Assembly (NCBI GenBank): GCA_002633005.1
Contig: NMRA01000513.1
Coordinates: forward strand, 131,702 to 195,701
DNA length: 64,000 nt
Source: Phoronis australis
Taxonomy: Eukaryota > Phoronida > Phoronidae
Reading direction: 5' to 3'
Below are positions 1 through 12,456 of the stretch, piece by piece (within the stretch, counting starts at the first letter, position 1; every line of letters begins with the position of its first letter). The notes under the pieces were generated by a model. It saw only the letters and a list, made by a program, of their open reading frames with translations. It was not told the origin of the DNA and did no database searches. Position numbers and translations under genes: made by a program.

Positions 1-1322
1 AAATTGACCGATAAACCATGCGACCAAGATTCTCACAAGCATTGTTCTAGTGGGGTGTAGGCGCACGTATAGGCGCAGCCAACCACCTTTTGGCATTTGA
101 ACGTAGCGCCTACGCACCGTAAGTTACGTTCAGTGCTTGAGGTTATACGGGGGCTTTGGGCGCCTACTTACATCCAATTTCACCACTACAGCACCTCTCA
201 CAATATTGCGTAAGTGCGATGACATCACCACAAATTAACGACTGGGTAAAAGCTAGCACGATTTCAGATTCCGTAGCTCCGGTGAGGGGTGCAAGTTTAC
301 TGTTCTCTTTTCACTGTTTCTCTGAATGTAATTCATCTCAAAAAGTAGTGATTCACCGTTTGTGTAAGTCGAGTTTGTAACTGAAACTTTTAATTTATAT
401 CAAATTACTCGGGTCTGCTTCAATGAAATTGTCCCGTAGTCGCGAATAGTTGCAAGAATTCCTTAAAATTTGAACTCTGTCTGTGGCACACCATTGCGTA
501 CTTCACAAGCTTGATTCGTTTTTAATAACGGGGAAATTTTGTTGGCCACAGCTCCTACTATATGGATAACAGAGAGTTTTCCACAAATTGTTTTTCATGA
601 AGCAATTATGCACTGTAAAGAGATGCGTTGCGCATGACAAATAATGGCACATATCAATTAACAGCACACATTAGAGAAACTTTTTTGGAAGCAATTACCT
701 TATAAAAGCAGACGACCGCGAAAAGGAATATCAGCAGAATCTTCTGCGTCATGTTGAAGATAGAAAAGAGTGTGTTGTCCCAAAGACCAGGGTCGGTTAA
801 ATAATGAAGATTGGTTGCCCTTTGCCACTGATAACCAATACGCACATTGGGACCCCAGTGCGAAACAACATGTGTCACCAGTCCCTTGAAGATAACCTAG
901 AAGAAGCCACGAATCAGCGATGGAAAAATATTGCGACATGCAGTATGTGGCACATACCATCGATACATCGCATTCCGGAGTTGAGCGCCGATGCGATGTC
1001 GCAATGAGCTGAAATAGTGCAAATGTATCGCGGGCGTGAGAAAACCCAACCCGTTGTGATTGCTCTGAGAAGATGTACATGTAGACGACCAACCTCGATA
1101 GATGAGGTTCGTTTTTCTATACATTTGGAGTCTAACCTCCTTACAACGACACTGTTAATGGCGACGTACTAGCTCAAACTTCTGCCGGAGTTGTGCGATT
1201 ATATAATCATGTTAGTTTACCCAGCTCGGAGTTACTATAGTAACTGCAATATCTTTGCCCTGGTTTCACGGGACTGTCCTAACCTATATGGTTCGAACTA
1301 GGTATTTCGGTGTAACGAGGTT
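1..1322. repeat. Copy 1 of a ~1.32 kb direct duplication
   Basis: This stretch matches 1680-3001 almost base for base (offset 1679-1680, roughly 1-2% mismatch by eye). The match ends exactly at the single N at 1323. Open frames in it (74-130 codons on the minus strand) occur in both copies but carry no recognisable domain and overlap one another in several frames. The copy probably comes from two allelic contigs placed end to end, though a true tandem duplication is possible. Confidence 0.85.
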
Positions 1323-1323
1323 N
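1323..1323. other. Single-N assembly join
   Basis: One undetermined base marks the end of duplicate copy 1. The 356 bp after it (1324-1679) is not seen elsewhere in the window. If this is an unmerged contig overlap, that sequence should recur just upstream of the window. Confidence 0.8.
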
Positions 1324-1679
1324 ATTAATTGACGTTTCACTTACGAACAGTTCACATTTGGGCAATAAAACATTTGCATGGTCCCGGATTTCATGAGAAC
1401 CAATTTCAGTGCACGTTATATTCTAGTACCGTACTTAGTATACAATATAAGCAGGTTTCGTGTGTGTGGGTGTTTGAAAAGTATGAATGCATTTTAGTGA
1501 GCTCTAGAGTGTACTACGTTCAACCGGTGATACATGTTTGTGGGGACTTGTTTTTGTTATGTAATCACTTACTTGGTTATCTAATAAACTTGATAAAAAA
1601 TTCAAATTGATCAAAACTATAAAAAGTGTAGAAAACTTATTTAAAAATGCAGGACTCCTCGAATAATTGATTATTACCC

Positions 1680-3001
1680 AAATTGACCGATAAACCATGC
1701 GATCAAGATTCTCACAAGCAGTGTTCTAGTGGGGTGTAGACGCACGTATAGGCGCAGCCAACCACCTTTTGTTATTTGAACGTAGCGCCTACGCACCGTA
1801 AGTTACGTTCAGTGCTTGAGGTTATACGGGGGGCTTTGGGCGCCTACTTACATCCAATTTCACCACTACAGCACCGCTCACAAGATTGTGTAAGTGCGAT
1901 GACATCACCACAAATTAACGACTGGGTAAAAGCTAGCACAATTTCAGATTCCGTAGCTCCGGTGAGGGGTGCAAGTTTACTGTTCTCTTTTCACTGTTTC
2001 TCTGAATGTAATTCATCTCAAAAAGTAGTGATTCACCGTTTAAGTAAGTCGAGTTTGTAACTGAAACTTTTAATTTATATCAAATTACTCGGGTCTGCTT
2101 CAATGAAATTGTCCCGTAGTCTCTAATAGTTGCAAGAATTCCTTGAAATTTGAACTCTGTTTGTGGCACACCCTTGCGTACTTCACAAGCTTGATTCGTT
2201 TTTAATAACGGGGAAATTTTGTTGGCCAGAGCTCCTACTATATGGATAACAGAGAGTTTTCCACAAATTGTTTTTCATGAAGCAATTATGCACTGTAAAG
2301 AGATGCTTTGCGCATGACAAATAATGGCACATATCAATTAACAGCACACATTAGAGAAACTTTTTTGGAAGCAATTACCTTATAAAAGCAGACGACCGCG
2401 AAAAGGAATATCAGCAGAATCTTCTGCGTCATGCTGAAGATAGAAAAGAGTGTGTTGTCCCAAAGACCAGGGTCGGTTAAATAATGAAGATTGGTTGCCC
2501 TTTGCCACTGATAACCAATACGCACATTGGGACCCCAGTGCGAAACAACATGTGTCACCAGTCCCTTGAAGATAACCTAGAAGAAGCCACGAATCAGCGA
2601 TGGAAAAATATTGCGACATGCAGTAAGTGGCACATACCATCGATACATCGCATTCCGGAGTTGAGCGCCGATGCGATGTCGCAATGAGCTGAAATAGTGC
2701 AAATGTATCGCGGGCGTGAGAAAACCCAACCCGTTGTGATTGCTCTGAGAAGATGTACATGTAGACGACCAACCTCGATAGATGAGGTTCGTTTTTCTAT
2801 ACATTTGGAGTCTAACCTCCTTACAACGGCACTGTTAATGGCGACGTACTAGCTCAAACTTCTGCCGGAGTTGTGCGATTATATAATCATGTTAGTTTAC
2901 CCAGCTCGGAGTTACTATAGTAACTGCAATATCTTTGCCCTGGTTTCACGGGACTGTCCTAACCTATATGGTTCGAACTAGGTATTTCGGTGTAACGAGG
3001 T
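1680..3001. repeat. Copy 2 of the ~1.32 kb direct duplication
   Basis: Second copy of 1-1322. Differences are scattered substitutions and one extra G in a G run near 1830. That pattern fits allelic divergence in a polymorphic species better than an old paralogous repeat. No gene recognised. Confidence 0.85.
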
Positions 3002-5930
3002 TTGATTGTCTCCAAAACATGTAGGTCAATAAAATTTAATTGGCAATACTTATTACTGTAGTCATGACTAATATGCAGACAACGCAAGGCCTGGCACGAA
3101 GACCTCAAATATAAGTCTATAGCTATAGTAGGACCATATCCACAGCTACAAAACTATAGAATTTACTCAAAAACGTATATTTATATTTTCCGTAAGCAGA
3201 AAGCCCTGTAGACTTTTATTTTCTAATCTATGCATGTACAGTGCAACTTTGCTGTTGATTGGATCACGTGACCATATGTTTCTTCGGGAAAAATAGGGGA
3301 ACAGGTACGATCACAGTACACTGCTGTGGCAATAACGCGACCAAATTTCTTTTTCTATAAATGTTTAAGATAAATAAATCTCAAAAACCGTGTTACAGGT
3401 TTCTCTTTGTTTTTGTTCTGTGCAGCTTTCGGTGTCTTAAAAATCGCAAACTTTCTATTTTGATTAGCCCTTCATACCAAAAGTTGTACAATAAAAAATC
3501 CTAACTGTGTTTTGGAAAACGCTGCATCAATGGTGGCTGAACGATTCTTACGAACACGATAAGCCGTTGCAGAGATATGATCGGTTCCGAAGACCACCAA
3601 TGTTTTCTAGGACTATACATAACGAGTATAATGTGTGCAAGCCAAGAGCTATTACTGCACAGACAGGGCTAGAACAACAGCCTCTAGCAACCACTGTACC
3701 CCAGGGCCATAACTAATAGCCTCTGTAGACCATCGAGATCATAGAGAGGGAGACAAACCACCTAGCCAAATCCCATTGGCGCCCATTGTTGTTTCATGGA
3801 CCGTAGAGACGTCTAGAAGACGCGTGTGCAATAAACAAATATGGCAAGACATGACGGCTCCAGTCGTCAAAAAGCAACGGTGCTTTTTTACAATACCTGC
3901 GTCTGCACCAATAGTTAATTGAAAATTCGTGACATTTTAGCTTCCCCACTGATTAAGATAGACGATGTTCACGATTGAAACAAAGAATGTTTTTGTGTGA
4001 AACTGCTGCCAGTCAACCAGTGATGGACCGGGTGATTTGAACTTAATGTCTTTACTGTTCCCTGCATTTGATCGCTTATTTAGAAAATTATCGTTAATTG
4101 TTTGCATGATTTTGGGAACTATTGATTAGTTTATTCTATGCCCATTGATTACTTTCTTTCATTTCTTTCTGCAGTCTTAATGCATTCAGATTATAATATT
4201 TACTATAACTACTTATTTACTTATTTTATTATTGTTATATTATCATATATTTGTTTTATTTTTTTAATTATTATTATTTGTTTTTATTTATTTATTCATT
4301 GTTTTATTGATTCGCTGTTACTTATTTAAATTATTTCTTATGATCCCATACAGTTAACATTCTGGCCATCGTTGGTCAATAACTTATATTATATAATCAT
4401 GATATGGACTTCAGTGCATAATAAATATTAATTGTATGGTTTGTAACCCACTTGATAATTTTCCATAAGAAGTGTCAAAGGAAGTTTTAATGAAGTTTAG
4501 CGTTTCATCTATAGGTGTTCAATTTCAGACGATACCCTCTCTCGGTGGAGCACTTCGCGGGAAATGTCCCTTTGTCCCTCTATGGAAATCCGACATTGCC
4601 AAGTGTTCACGAGGGAAGTATTCGACATTGACAAGAGTTCACGAGGGAAGTTGAGATTCCAAGTTCATCAAAAAAACATTCGTGCACAGCACAGCAATAT
4701 CAAGACATTCGAATAAAAATGTAAAAAAATACAATACAATTGATCGCCATCGAAAGGGTGGAATTTTAAATAATGTGAAACGCACTGCTTGTGAATTACA
4801 CAAAATGACTATTTCTGGTGGTTTGCTAAAATTAATGTTATTGTTTCCCATACATGTAGTATCGCAAGTATAGTATCTGTTTTGAAGATGGTTACTACGA
4901 GTTGTTTGTTAGGAATTCCCACATCTGAAAAACACTGCTATCTAAGCCACTTTATGTGATGACCGTGTACATGTCGAAAAGGGTACTTAAAAAATTCTTG
5001 CAATCATAAAAGATTCTCAGCGTTTTTCTGTAAGTGGAGTTCAAGTTTACCTCGTGAATCGTTATGGGTGCCTCTGAAATACACCTTAATACGAATGTCC
5101 CATGTTCCCCAATTCCCCACCCGTGTTAAAAATCGGCGAGCAAGCCTGCGGAAATTTCTCATAACATTCCGCTTTGATAAACAAATTCGTTTATTTATGA
5201 TTTACATGTTTATGTAACTACGAAAATCGATAGATTCATAGATGATCTATGACAATTAGAAGCTAATCTTGTAAAAATGATGTTTCATTGAATTTAGTTG
5301 CAGCCTTAAATTGGAAAAACTCGATTATCCGATCCCGGCCAAATAGTAAAGTATACTTAGACAATTTTGCCTATTTAAAATAACTCTCAAAGATATTGAT
5401 GAAATTCGGAATCACGAACCACTGACGAGATCGAAAAAAGTTTTAAAAGTCCTTAAATAAAATTAAACGCATTGCCCGTGCAGAATCTCAGTGATCCACG
5501 GGAACTGAACTCCACTAGGCGTTAAAGTGTGTGCATTTTTGAGACACTCTGGTCATTTTCCCCACAAACCAGAAACTGAAACTGCCCGTCGTGTTTCAAA
5601 GAGGGACTTTGAAACAGCCCCAAAGGCACCATACCAGTTATTACAGATTTTGGCCGTCTAGCGCACACCAAAGTGGAGATGAGTTATTTTCCGTCAAGTC
5701 CTTATCAAGAGTCAGAAAAAACAAACCAGGTTTTTGTAGCATTCACAGCTCACAAGAAATACATGTGATAACTCAAGTTTAATTATGCTACAGATTTAAA
5801 AAAAATCCCGTGATAGAAAAATAGCACAAAAAATAAATTTGACACATTTCTTCCCGTGCTATTTCTCTGTAAGTGCTAGAAAGAATCTTGACTACAGAAT
5901 CAGAATGCCCGCTCTCTCTAGATTATAAAA

Positions 5931-5988
5931 ATGTGGTCATAGTACGCCCTTCAAATTAAATGTGGTCATAGTACGCCCTTCAAATTAC
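5931..5988. repeat. 28-bp unit repeated twice
   Basis: The unit beginning ATGTGGTCATAGTACGCCC occurs twice back to back. It is a simple local duplication with no coding content. Confidence 0.85.
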
Positions 5989-6892
5989 CAGCTGACATTT
6001 TGGCAATTTTGAACTGCTTGACAGCCAGCTGAACTCTCCAGCTGGCCCACTAAAGTTTGGCAGTGACCATGTCTGCTTTTGATAACAGTCGGCTCCGCTT
6101 CGCTTTCTGCTGCTTCCCCACTTTATGGTTCCCCAGTGCACTTCAGAGTAGGGTTTGTGTCACTGAGTTTTGCTGTTCTAAAATGCTAAATTATTAAAAA
6201 TTGCCTCCGTTCATATCTGGGAGATTCGTCCTACGTTCATGTGAACTACAAGTAGGCTATGAATGGAAGAGAGCCGTTTCTAGACCCTGGCGGCGACTTG
6301 CAACTGAAAGGGCCATTTGACGACCGTGACAGCTAGCGTTGAAGCCATAATCGACGTTCGGAGAAAAAAATGAACATCGAGAGTTTGTAATGTTTCAATG
6401 ACTTTATTCTCAGAAATCTCACAGGTCGAAAACTTGTAGAAACGACTTAGGCCTATGTCAGTATCAAACTCCAACTGAAGTCAACGTTTAATCAACCCTT
6501 TAATTTTGACTCGCTGTCCCACTGTACTGGAAATAAATGTTTTGATACTGGAAACGTTTTGTCTGAGCTAATCAAGAAAACTGTCAACAACATGGTTCCG
6601 CTGAAATACCTCCAGCTAAAGGTACAGGCCTACTACTAAGTCGTACACTAGTAAACTATACGGTTGTATGCCCCATCCTGGGGCTTTCAGAGAAAGGCGC
6701 AAATCTAGGGCAAGGCTTGGCACCCCCCCCCCCAAAGCAATTGGCAAAAGTACTATTTTCCCTCTTCTTCTTATAGCCACGACGGTCTCGTTGCCACTAG
6801 TGAGCTTACCGTCTTGCCGTCAGCCTAGCCTTTCGGAATAATTAGGGATGGGCGCCGTTTCGCCAGCTCCGCTAGGTCGGCCATCACCAGAA

Positions 6893-7050
6893 GCAGATCC
6901 AGGATTTTGAGTTAGGCTGGCCAGGGCAGAATATTTGACAAGATTTTGCCCTTCATACATTTGCACCCCCTAACGTACTGCCTTATGAGATCTGGGAAAA
7001 TTTTAGGGGGTGGGGCATGACCCCCTTGACCCCCCTCTAAATCCGCCATT
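6893..7050. repeat. Dispersed C/G-rich repeat ('GGATCCGCC' type)
   Basis: The segment runs from AGCAGATCCAGGATTTTGAG to a G-rich, then C-rich end near TAAATCCGCCA. It shares several blocks, in reverse orientation, with 41600-41770, and resembles the fold-back at 21039-21200. This points to a small non-autonomous element family with TGGATCYGCC-like ends. Confidence 0.6.
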
Positions 7051-8099
7051 GATCACACCTATCAATTAAACTTTATGAAATTTCTTGTCCCAATTCTTAG
7101 CACTACAGTATGCAGAACACACACCTGCGTGGGTGGTTAGCTGTTCAAAGCCTGTTACATGATTAGGGACAGACCGGCTCAGCAATTAAGGTTCCGTCGA
7201 CCTAGGGAGTGCGTATTTGCGGGTTTGAGTGTGGCTGGCACTGATTGTCCTTGAGTTATATAAGCTGCTTGAGTATCATTACATTGCCAATTTTGAGCTT
7301 TGATACAAATCGAGAGTGAACTGAACATTGAATTCTCAACATTATTGAAACTAAGTAGGGATCTTTTCATGCAACGCCACCTGAGGCCAACATGACAGCC
7401 GGTTTTCCCGTTCAGTGACTATCTTACCACACGAAGGGAGTTCTTAGCGTGCGATAACATCTACATGCAGCTCAGTTCTTTGTTAACTGCCAAGCACGGT
7501 ATGACACCAGGCAGGCCAATTATCTCCCAGGCTTATTACAGAACAGAGGTGAACACAATCAAACCCAGAGTGAATTTGTAATTTCGCGGGAAACTTCGGG
7601 TTGCCGTCAGTGGGCGATTTTGGCGATTCAAAAACTAAACATGATCACCATTTGACCAGGATTTCAGAAATGCTTTTGGTATATGTTCAAATGATGTGTT
7701 ATAACTGAACTTTTATTTTTAACAGCACAGCCCAGTCCGACAGGCTACAGAGATAGGCAATCTTAAGTTGAAGGTGCCCCAGTGCGCCCAAGCTAGACTC
7801 ATGGGGTCCCGACCATGAAGAATGCCAGAATGGAGTTAATCAGTCATGTAAGATATTTGCAACAGGGGTAAACTTCCCAACTTGTTGGGCTATAGAACCG
7901 AACAAGTTGGTAGCAACGGGAAAACGTCGTAATGAAAGTCCCTAACTACTAGGCAGTTCTCGGGCCCTTAAGTCGGGCGCGCCGGGCTCGGCAGCCGAGC
8001 AGTTACATATAAGGCTTATTAGAAAATGCCATCAAATAAGTGCTCATAATAAAGATAGAATTATAGAAAAATGTTAAATCTGTGCCTAAACAACTAAAC

Positions 8100-8362
8100 A
8101 AATACGAAAAAAATTAGGGAACTTAGTTGAGTCCCTATTTGGGACTGTTTCATGCAACCCGGTCAGTCCCGGCGGCCACTCGGGAGTCTCCGGGCCTCAG
8201 TGGTGTCCGGTCAGCTCGTTTCCAAACTCTTTCGAAAGGTGGCACTGTTATTTCTCAAAGCGAGGTCACTGAGGTTTCCGGTAATAATTTTATTCGCAAT
8301 AGTTCTTTAGGGGTTGTTGTTTACTTCAGTTTTTTGGTTGTTTTTCTGGGAAATTTTCCAAG
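8100..8362 (+). promoter_or_regulatory. Probable 5' UTR/promoter-proximal region with an upstream ORF
   Basis: This is a relatively GC-rich island in AT-rich surroundings just before the coiled-coil gene. An open frame of 79 codons starts at 8127 and ends with TGA at 8364-8366, overlapping the main ATG at 8363 as ATGA. If the transcript starts upstream of 8127, this is a start-codon-overlapping upstream ORF that could limit or couple translation. The start of transcription is not visible. Confidence 0.4.
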
Positions 8363-8675
8363 ATGATGGTCGAAGTGGAAAGTCTACAAGACAGGATTTC
8401 AGAGTCGCAGCAAAAACTTGAAAAAGCCTATCAGCAAATTCTGCTTTTGGATCAAAACATTCGCGATTTGGAAGTAAGATACGACCGCGCTGTGCAGAAC
8501 AAAAAGAATTCCTTTCGCTATAATCTCAGACTGAAATTATCCGTTGCTACTGGAGTGAAAATGATGTACCATCATTTTGTGAGCCTGAAGGCAGACGAAA
8601 TCAGAAAAATGAGAACTGAACAGGAACAGTTGGAGAGTCGAATGGAACAAGAACAAGATGACGTGGAAATGACTG
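8363..8675 (+). CDS. Coiled-coil gene, exon 1
   Basis: Starts at the first of two adjacent ATGs (ATGATGG) and ends at ACTG before GTAAAACT, phase 1. It encodes the coiled-coil part. The frame stays open for another 83 codons into the intron, so an intron-retained form would be a 187-residue protein with a hydrophobic end. Confidence 0.7.
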
Positions 8676-11600
8676 GTAAAACTAGCTGCTTAGTGACCTT
8701 AGTGTTAGTCAACCAACCCTTCCACCTGGGACCGCAGGAGCTTATTTCGATCCGTTTTTCCTTCTTTTTACACTTCACACTCAAAGTCGAGTATTCCAAA
8801 GTGGTTCTCATTTATTCCCTTACATACATTCACTCAATCACCAGTAAGACCCACGGGCATCCTCAGCTTCTGATCGTCCCTAATACACTATATAATATTA
8901 CTACAAGGTATGACACTCCGGACTAGAAATTGCACTGGTGCTTCACTTCAGCCATCCATAGCAATCACAAAACTCAATAAATTTACTCAAAACGGACGTT
9001 CTCGATAACTTTCAGTGACAAATCGGCAACTGCCGTTCATCTGTAATTCATCGGATAATTCCTTATCGTCCTTGACCTTCACGGGACCAAGGAGTTGCTC
9101 CGGACGGACTTTTCGGGAAAATTTTTTGTGGTTTGACCGCGATTTTCTTGTGAACTCTGTGAAGCAGGACACCGTAAATGGTATTGGGAGAAAGAACAAT
9201 TCCTCATGCTTTGTTGAGCGTCTGTTTTGTGTAAATTTATCAAGTTTTGTGATTGCTATGGATGGCTGAAGTGAAGCACCCGTGGAATTTCTAGTCCAGA
9301 GTGTCGTACCTTGTAGTATTATAAGCTGAGGATGCCTGTGGTAAGACTGAGCTCAGACGAGTAGGAGACACTTTTGGGCATTGCTCGATTCTCTACCAGT
9401 AAATTCAGGATTCAAACTTGGGTCTCCCAAACGGGAGTCCAGATCTCAAACCGCTGAGCCACAGTGTCTCCTGTTGGAGCACACCTCTAGTACACCATAG
9501 GTAAAGAAAGAAGTACAGTGTACGCCATTACATCGCTACAAAGTACAACCGTCTGGTGAGGTTTGCAATCTCGCCTCTACCTCAGGCACACCTTGGGAGA
9601 TGTTGCGTGATTGGCTGCTGCTTGACATTGGATGGGGATCAGACAATGAACGGATTGAAAGTCAAGCAACAGCGAATCACAGCAACCAACAAGCTCCTTA
9701 CACAATAATGACGAGATTGTGAACATCACCTGACTTTCGGTCGTTCTATTTAGTGACGTAACTACTATTGGGGTACGCTGTGCGCTCCTTTCTTTTCTTA
9801 TGGTGAACTAGTCTAGAGGCATTTTAAAGGGGTAATAGTCAGATAGGTGGATCTATGATTAAAAAGAGTTTTGGGAACCAGTTGCTACCACTGAATTATG
9901 GGTGTTATTTAGTGGGAGTAACTGGTTCTCAAATTGGGCTCCCATGTATCGGGATATTACCACTTAAGGGGTCGAAATAAGCTCCCATGCTTGGAACAGA
10001 GTAATTTGCCTACTAATTATTGCCTAGAGCTGGCAATAATTTTTGAGTGAAAATATATTGAAAACTAGGGAACGTAACGAGTTTAGCCTTACCCGTCAAC
10101 AAACTTTTGTTTTGGTGTTCTTTTATCCTTTACTACTGGGTACTAGTACATGTAAGTACTCATGCAAGTACTAGTAAGTTAAATTCAATCTTATCACAGT
10201 CTGCTTGGTAAAGTTCTATTAAAAATCGTCCACTCACAGCCTTCTCAGTTATGAACAAGTGTACAACTTTCTCGGTCAGGTGACCTATAACATGTGTAGG
10301 ACACAAATTAAAGAGGAGATAACTGCAGTTTTGGCAGTGAGTTATATCAAATCCTTCGTTCACTGGTAAATATTTCCAGAACATACTTTATTGTTGCAAT
10401 CAAAGTTTAATCAGTTTGAGCAGTTCCATTACTCAGGTCATGGCCTGTATGCCTATTTGTCAACCCCAGGAAATGCATTGCCTAATAAAAACCGGACTCG
10501 TTTCCTGCAGTGTTTTGATGCTTCACTCAGTTCGGCATAATCTTTTTACATCTCTTTACGTCATTGAAATTAGATTTGTAGTCACTCCTGAGAGCCAAAT
10601 TATTGCGCAACAAATACACACACATAAAGCAAGCTATAAGAATAGGTAATCAGCAACTCTCTGTCTATTGCCTAAAGTTTGAGGTCTCTTCAGGACGAGT
10701 CGTGCTATTGATGCAACGACATACCTTGACTAACGGTCCTATTCGAAAGGTGGTATGATCATATATTTTAAATAGAGACATTCTCGATATATCAATTTGG
10801 AGGAAACCCCTTAAAGCTCCTCCTCCAAAAACTATTATTTAATCTGCTTGTTGAAACACAAACATCCTTTTACAATGCATGCTGGGAATACTCAGTTGCC
10901 TACTAATTATGTTCAGACTTTCCGTTGTCATTCAATTCATGGAAACTTCTGAAGTTTAAAAGTCCGAAGCAAAATTGTTTAGGTGTGAAGTGACATTGCG
11001 AATAAAGTAAATTATTTAATGTTACGCAGTATTAAACTAATATCTCTGCCCATTTTTAAAAAATATGTTTGCTGTAGGCACCCCATGTATGTAGACATCG
11101 AAAAAGAAACGCATTTTTCAACACACCCTGTCTGTCAATGGAAGTACTCTTTTATTTAAGCAATGGTTTCTTTCCATGCGCACAATAGAATATTAAGCTT
11201 GAGGAAGCTTGATCATGTAGTTAACCACCAAGTATGTAGCGTTTCATTGATTTCCTTTGAGGATAACAATGTTTTCTTTTTACATGATATGTTTGCCTTG
11301 CCTTGGTTCATTTCTGTCTATGGATTTGTAATCCATAATTTTCTGTGATTGACAGTGATATGATCTACGACAAAAATAATTTTCGGAGGTCAGCCTCGGC
11401 GTGGATTTGAAATTGCAATCCCTGCTGTTACGGTATTTCTTCACATATTTAGCTCACAACATGGCCAGCACGTGCAATTGTATTTTGTTAAACTTTTGTC
11501 AAAAATAAAGTTCAGGAAATTTGTCCATTGTTGATGTGACTTCTGTGGATGTCGTAAAACGTCTTTCAGTTTGTTCAGTCTCCATTCTTTGCAGTGCCTA

Positions 11601-12126
11601 TGAAAAATGGAAAAATAACAATTTTGATAATTACTTTGGTGCGAAACAGTTGAAGAAATACAAGCGTAGTCGAATGTTCCGCTGTTGGAGCTGAACTCCA
11701 CTGGAATATTTCAAGCGTTTTTAACTGATCATGTCGCCAGACTTAATTGCAGCCAATGTTTGGCAAAATACGGGGAAAATTGACTCTTTGTAATGAAATC
11801 ATCTAAAGAATGGATTTTGTTGTTACAACTCTGGTGAAGGCTAATAACTACGAGAAGCTTATCCCATGTAATGGTAATCCCAAAGTGGGATTTTTGGCTG
11901 TTTAACCGGTGTGTCCCCCTTTTCAGAGAGTCCTCCAGTGCAAGGTCCAGTGACGAGAGCGAGGGGAAACAGACAGACCAGGAACTCCACCAACAACAGC
12001 AGCGGCATGTCAGGTGCATCAGGTCAAAGTTCGGCTACTCACACGGGTCAAGGGTCAAGGTCGAGTCGTAGGAGGCGAAATCGTAATAGGAATCGACACG
12101 ACAATAATGCTCAGTCTCATGGCTAA
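8363..12126 (+). CDS. Two-exon gene: small coiled-coil protein with Arg/Asn-rich tail (unknown family)
   Basis: Gene-level entry; coding exons are 8363-8675 and 11927-12126. Together they give 513 nt (170 residues plus stop) with consistent phase: ACT G joins AG AGT across GTAAAA...TTTCAG. Residues about 1-100 are a heptad-rich helix (LQDRI, LEKAYQQILLLDQNI, EQEQLESRMEQEQDD), interrupted by a basic/aromatic stretch (SFRYNLRLK, KMMYHHF). Residues about 105-170 are low complexity: Ser/Thr/Gly-rich, then SRSSRRRRNRNRNR, a likely nuclear-localisation or nucleic-acid-binding tail. I do not recognise the family and assign no function. It converges with TSC1. AATAAA signals at 12151 and 12303 fit its 3' end. 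Confidence 0.7.
8841..9350. mobile_element. Fold-back/MITE-like element in the coiled-coil gene intron
   Basis: The left arm (about 8841-9004) and right arm (about 9221-9350) are imperfect reverse complements over more than 120 bp. For example, CTTCACTTCAGCCATCCAT at left answers ATGGATGGCTGAAGTGAAG at right. A ~215 bp centre lies between them. The left arm has an extra ~25 bp near 8870. No transposase frame is present. Confidence 0.75.
9364..9475 (-). mobile_element. tRNA-derived SINE (antisense)
   Basis: On the minus strand the order is GGAGACACTGTGGCTCAG, a box-A-like TGGCTCAGCGGTTT, a short gap, then a box-B-like AGTTTGAATCC. This is the layout of an internal Pol III promoter. The same family occurs at 60391-60507. 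It is not a functional tRNA, because no acceptor stem can be formed. Confidence 0.65.
9476..11926. other. Remainder of the coiled-coil gene intron
   Basis: Non-coding apart from the hairpin at 9862-9972. It contains a number of stretches open for 60-96 codons, none with a recognisable domain or splice-consistent exon. The intron ends in the pyrimidine tract before 11927. Confidence 0.5.
9862..9972. mobile_element. Hairpin MITE, 'GAGAACCAGTT' family, copy 1
   Basis: Opposed arms TTTTGGGAACCAGTTGCTACC and GTAACTGGTTCTCAAATTGGG flank a short loop. Outer arms (GGTAATAGTC, GGATATTACC) extend the palindrome. Related copies lie at 27222, 34801 and 42435. Confidence 0.65.
11927..12126 (+). CDS. Coiled-coil gene, exon 2 (terminal)
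   Basis: Acceptor CCCCCTTTTCAG precedes AGAGTCC. The frame encodes SPPVQGPVTRARG, a Ser/Thr/Asn-rich linker and an Arg/Asn-rich C-terminus, ending TAA. The phase matches exon 1 exactly. Confidence 0.7.
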
Positions 12127-12302
12127 CAAAACGACGGTAGTTTTCAAAAAAATAAATTTTCAATAAGTTCTAGAAATTTGGACTTCCACAAATTCTTTTC
12201 TCATTCTTCCATTCATGTCTGATTTTCTTTCACGACTGTCATCTGCATTTTAGATGACCATCCGCATACATTATTCATTCATCTGTTTTTTTTTCTGTTT
12301 TC

Positions 12303-12308
12303 AATAAA
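12303..12308 (+). terminator. Polyadenylation signal AATAAA of the coiled-coil gene
   Basis: AATAAA lies 177 bp after the stop codon and is followed by T-rich sequence. A closer AATAAA at 12151-12156 could be used instead. Confidence 0.5.
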
Positions 12309-12456
12309 ATTGTCGCAATTATTCAGTGACCTTTTTCGTACGATTTCATCCGTTCAAGTATAAAATGATCGTTTCGAACTATATATCGTCAACATTTTTT
12401 TGAAAACTACTAAATGATTTCTTGCCTGCCTTGAGACTAAATTTTTGACATTATCA

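Larger units (their letters stand above)
3002..8100. other. Intergenic stretch, no gene recognised
   Basis: No conserved exon was found on either strand. It holds a very AT-rich tract (4120-4340, runs of TTATT/TTTAT), a 28-bp unit repeated twice (5931-5988), and a C-rich hairpin-type repeat (6720-7050). Short open frames here (60-79 codons) have no recognisable features. The last few hundred bases approach the promoter of the coiled-coil gene, and a small GC-rich palindrome (GCTCGGCAGCCGAGC, 7986-8000) lies there. Confidence 0.6.

Noticed and set aside
654-1124. Minus-strand frames of 74-130 codons, repeated at 2334-2804
   Set aside because: They occur in overlapping frames, have no recognisable domain, and are repeated only because the segment is duplicated.
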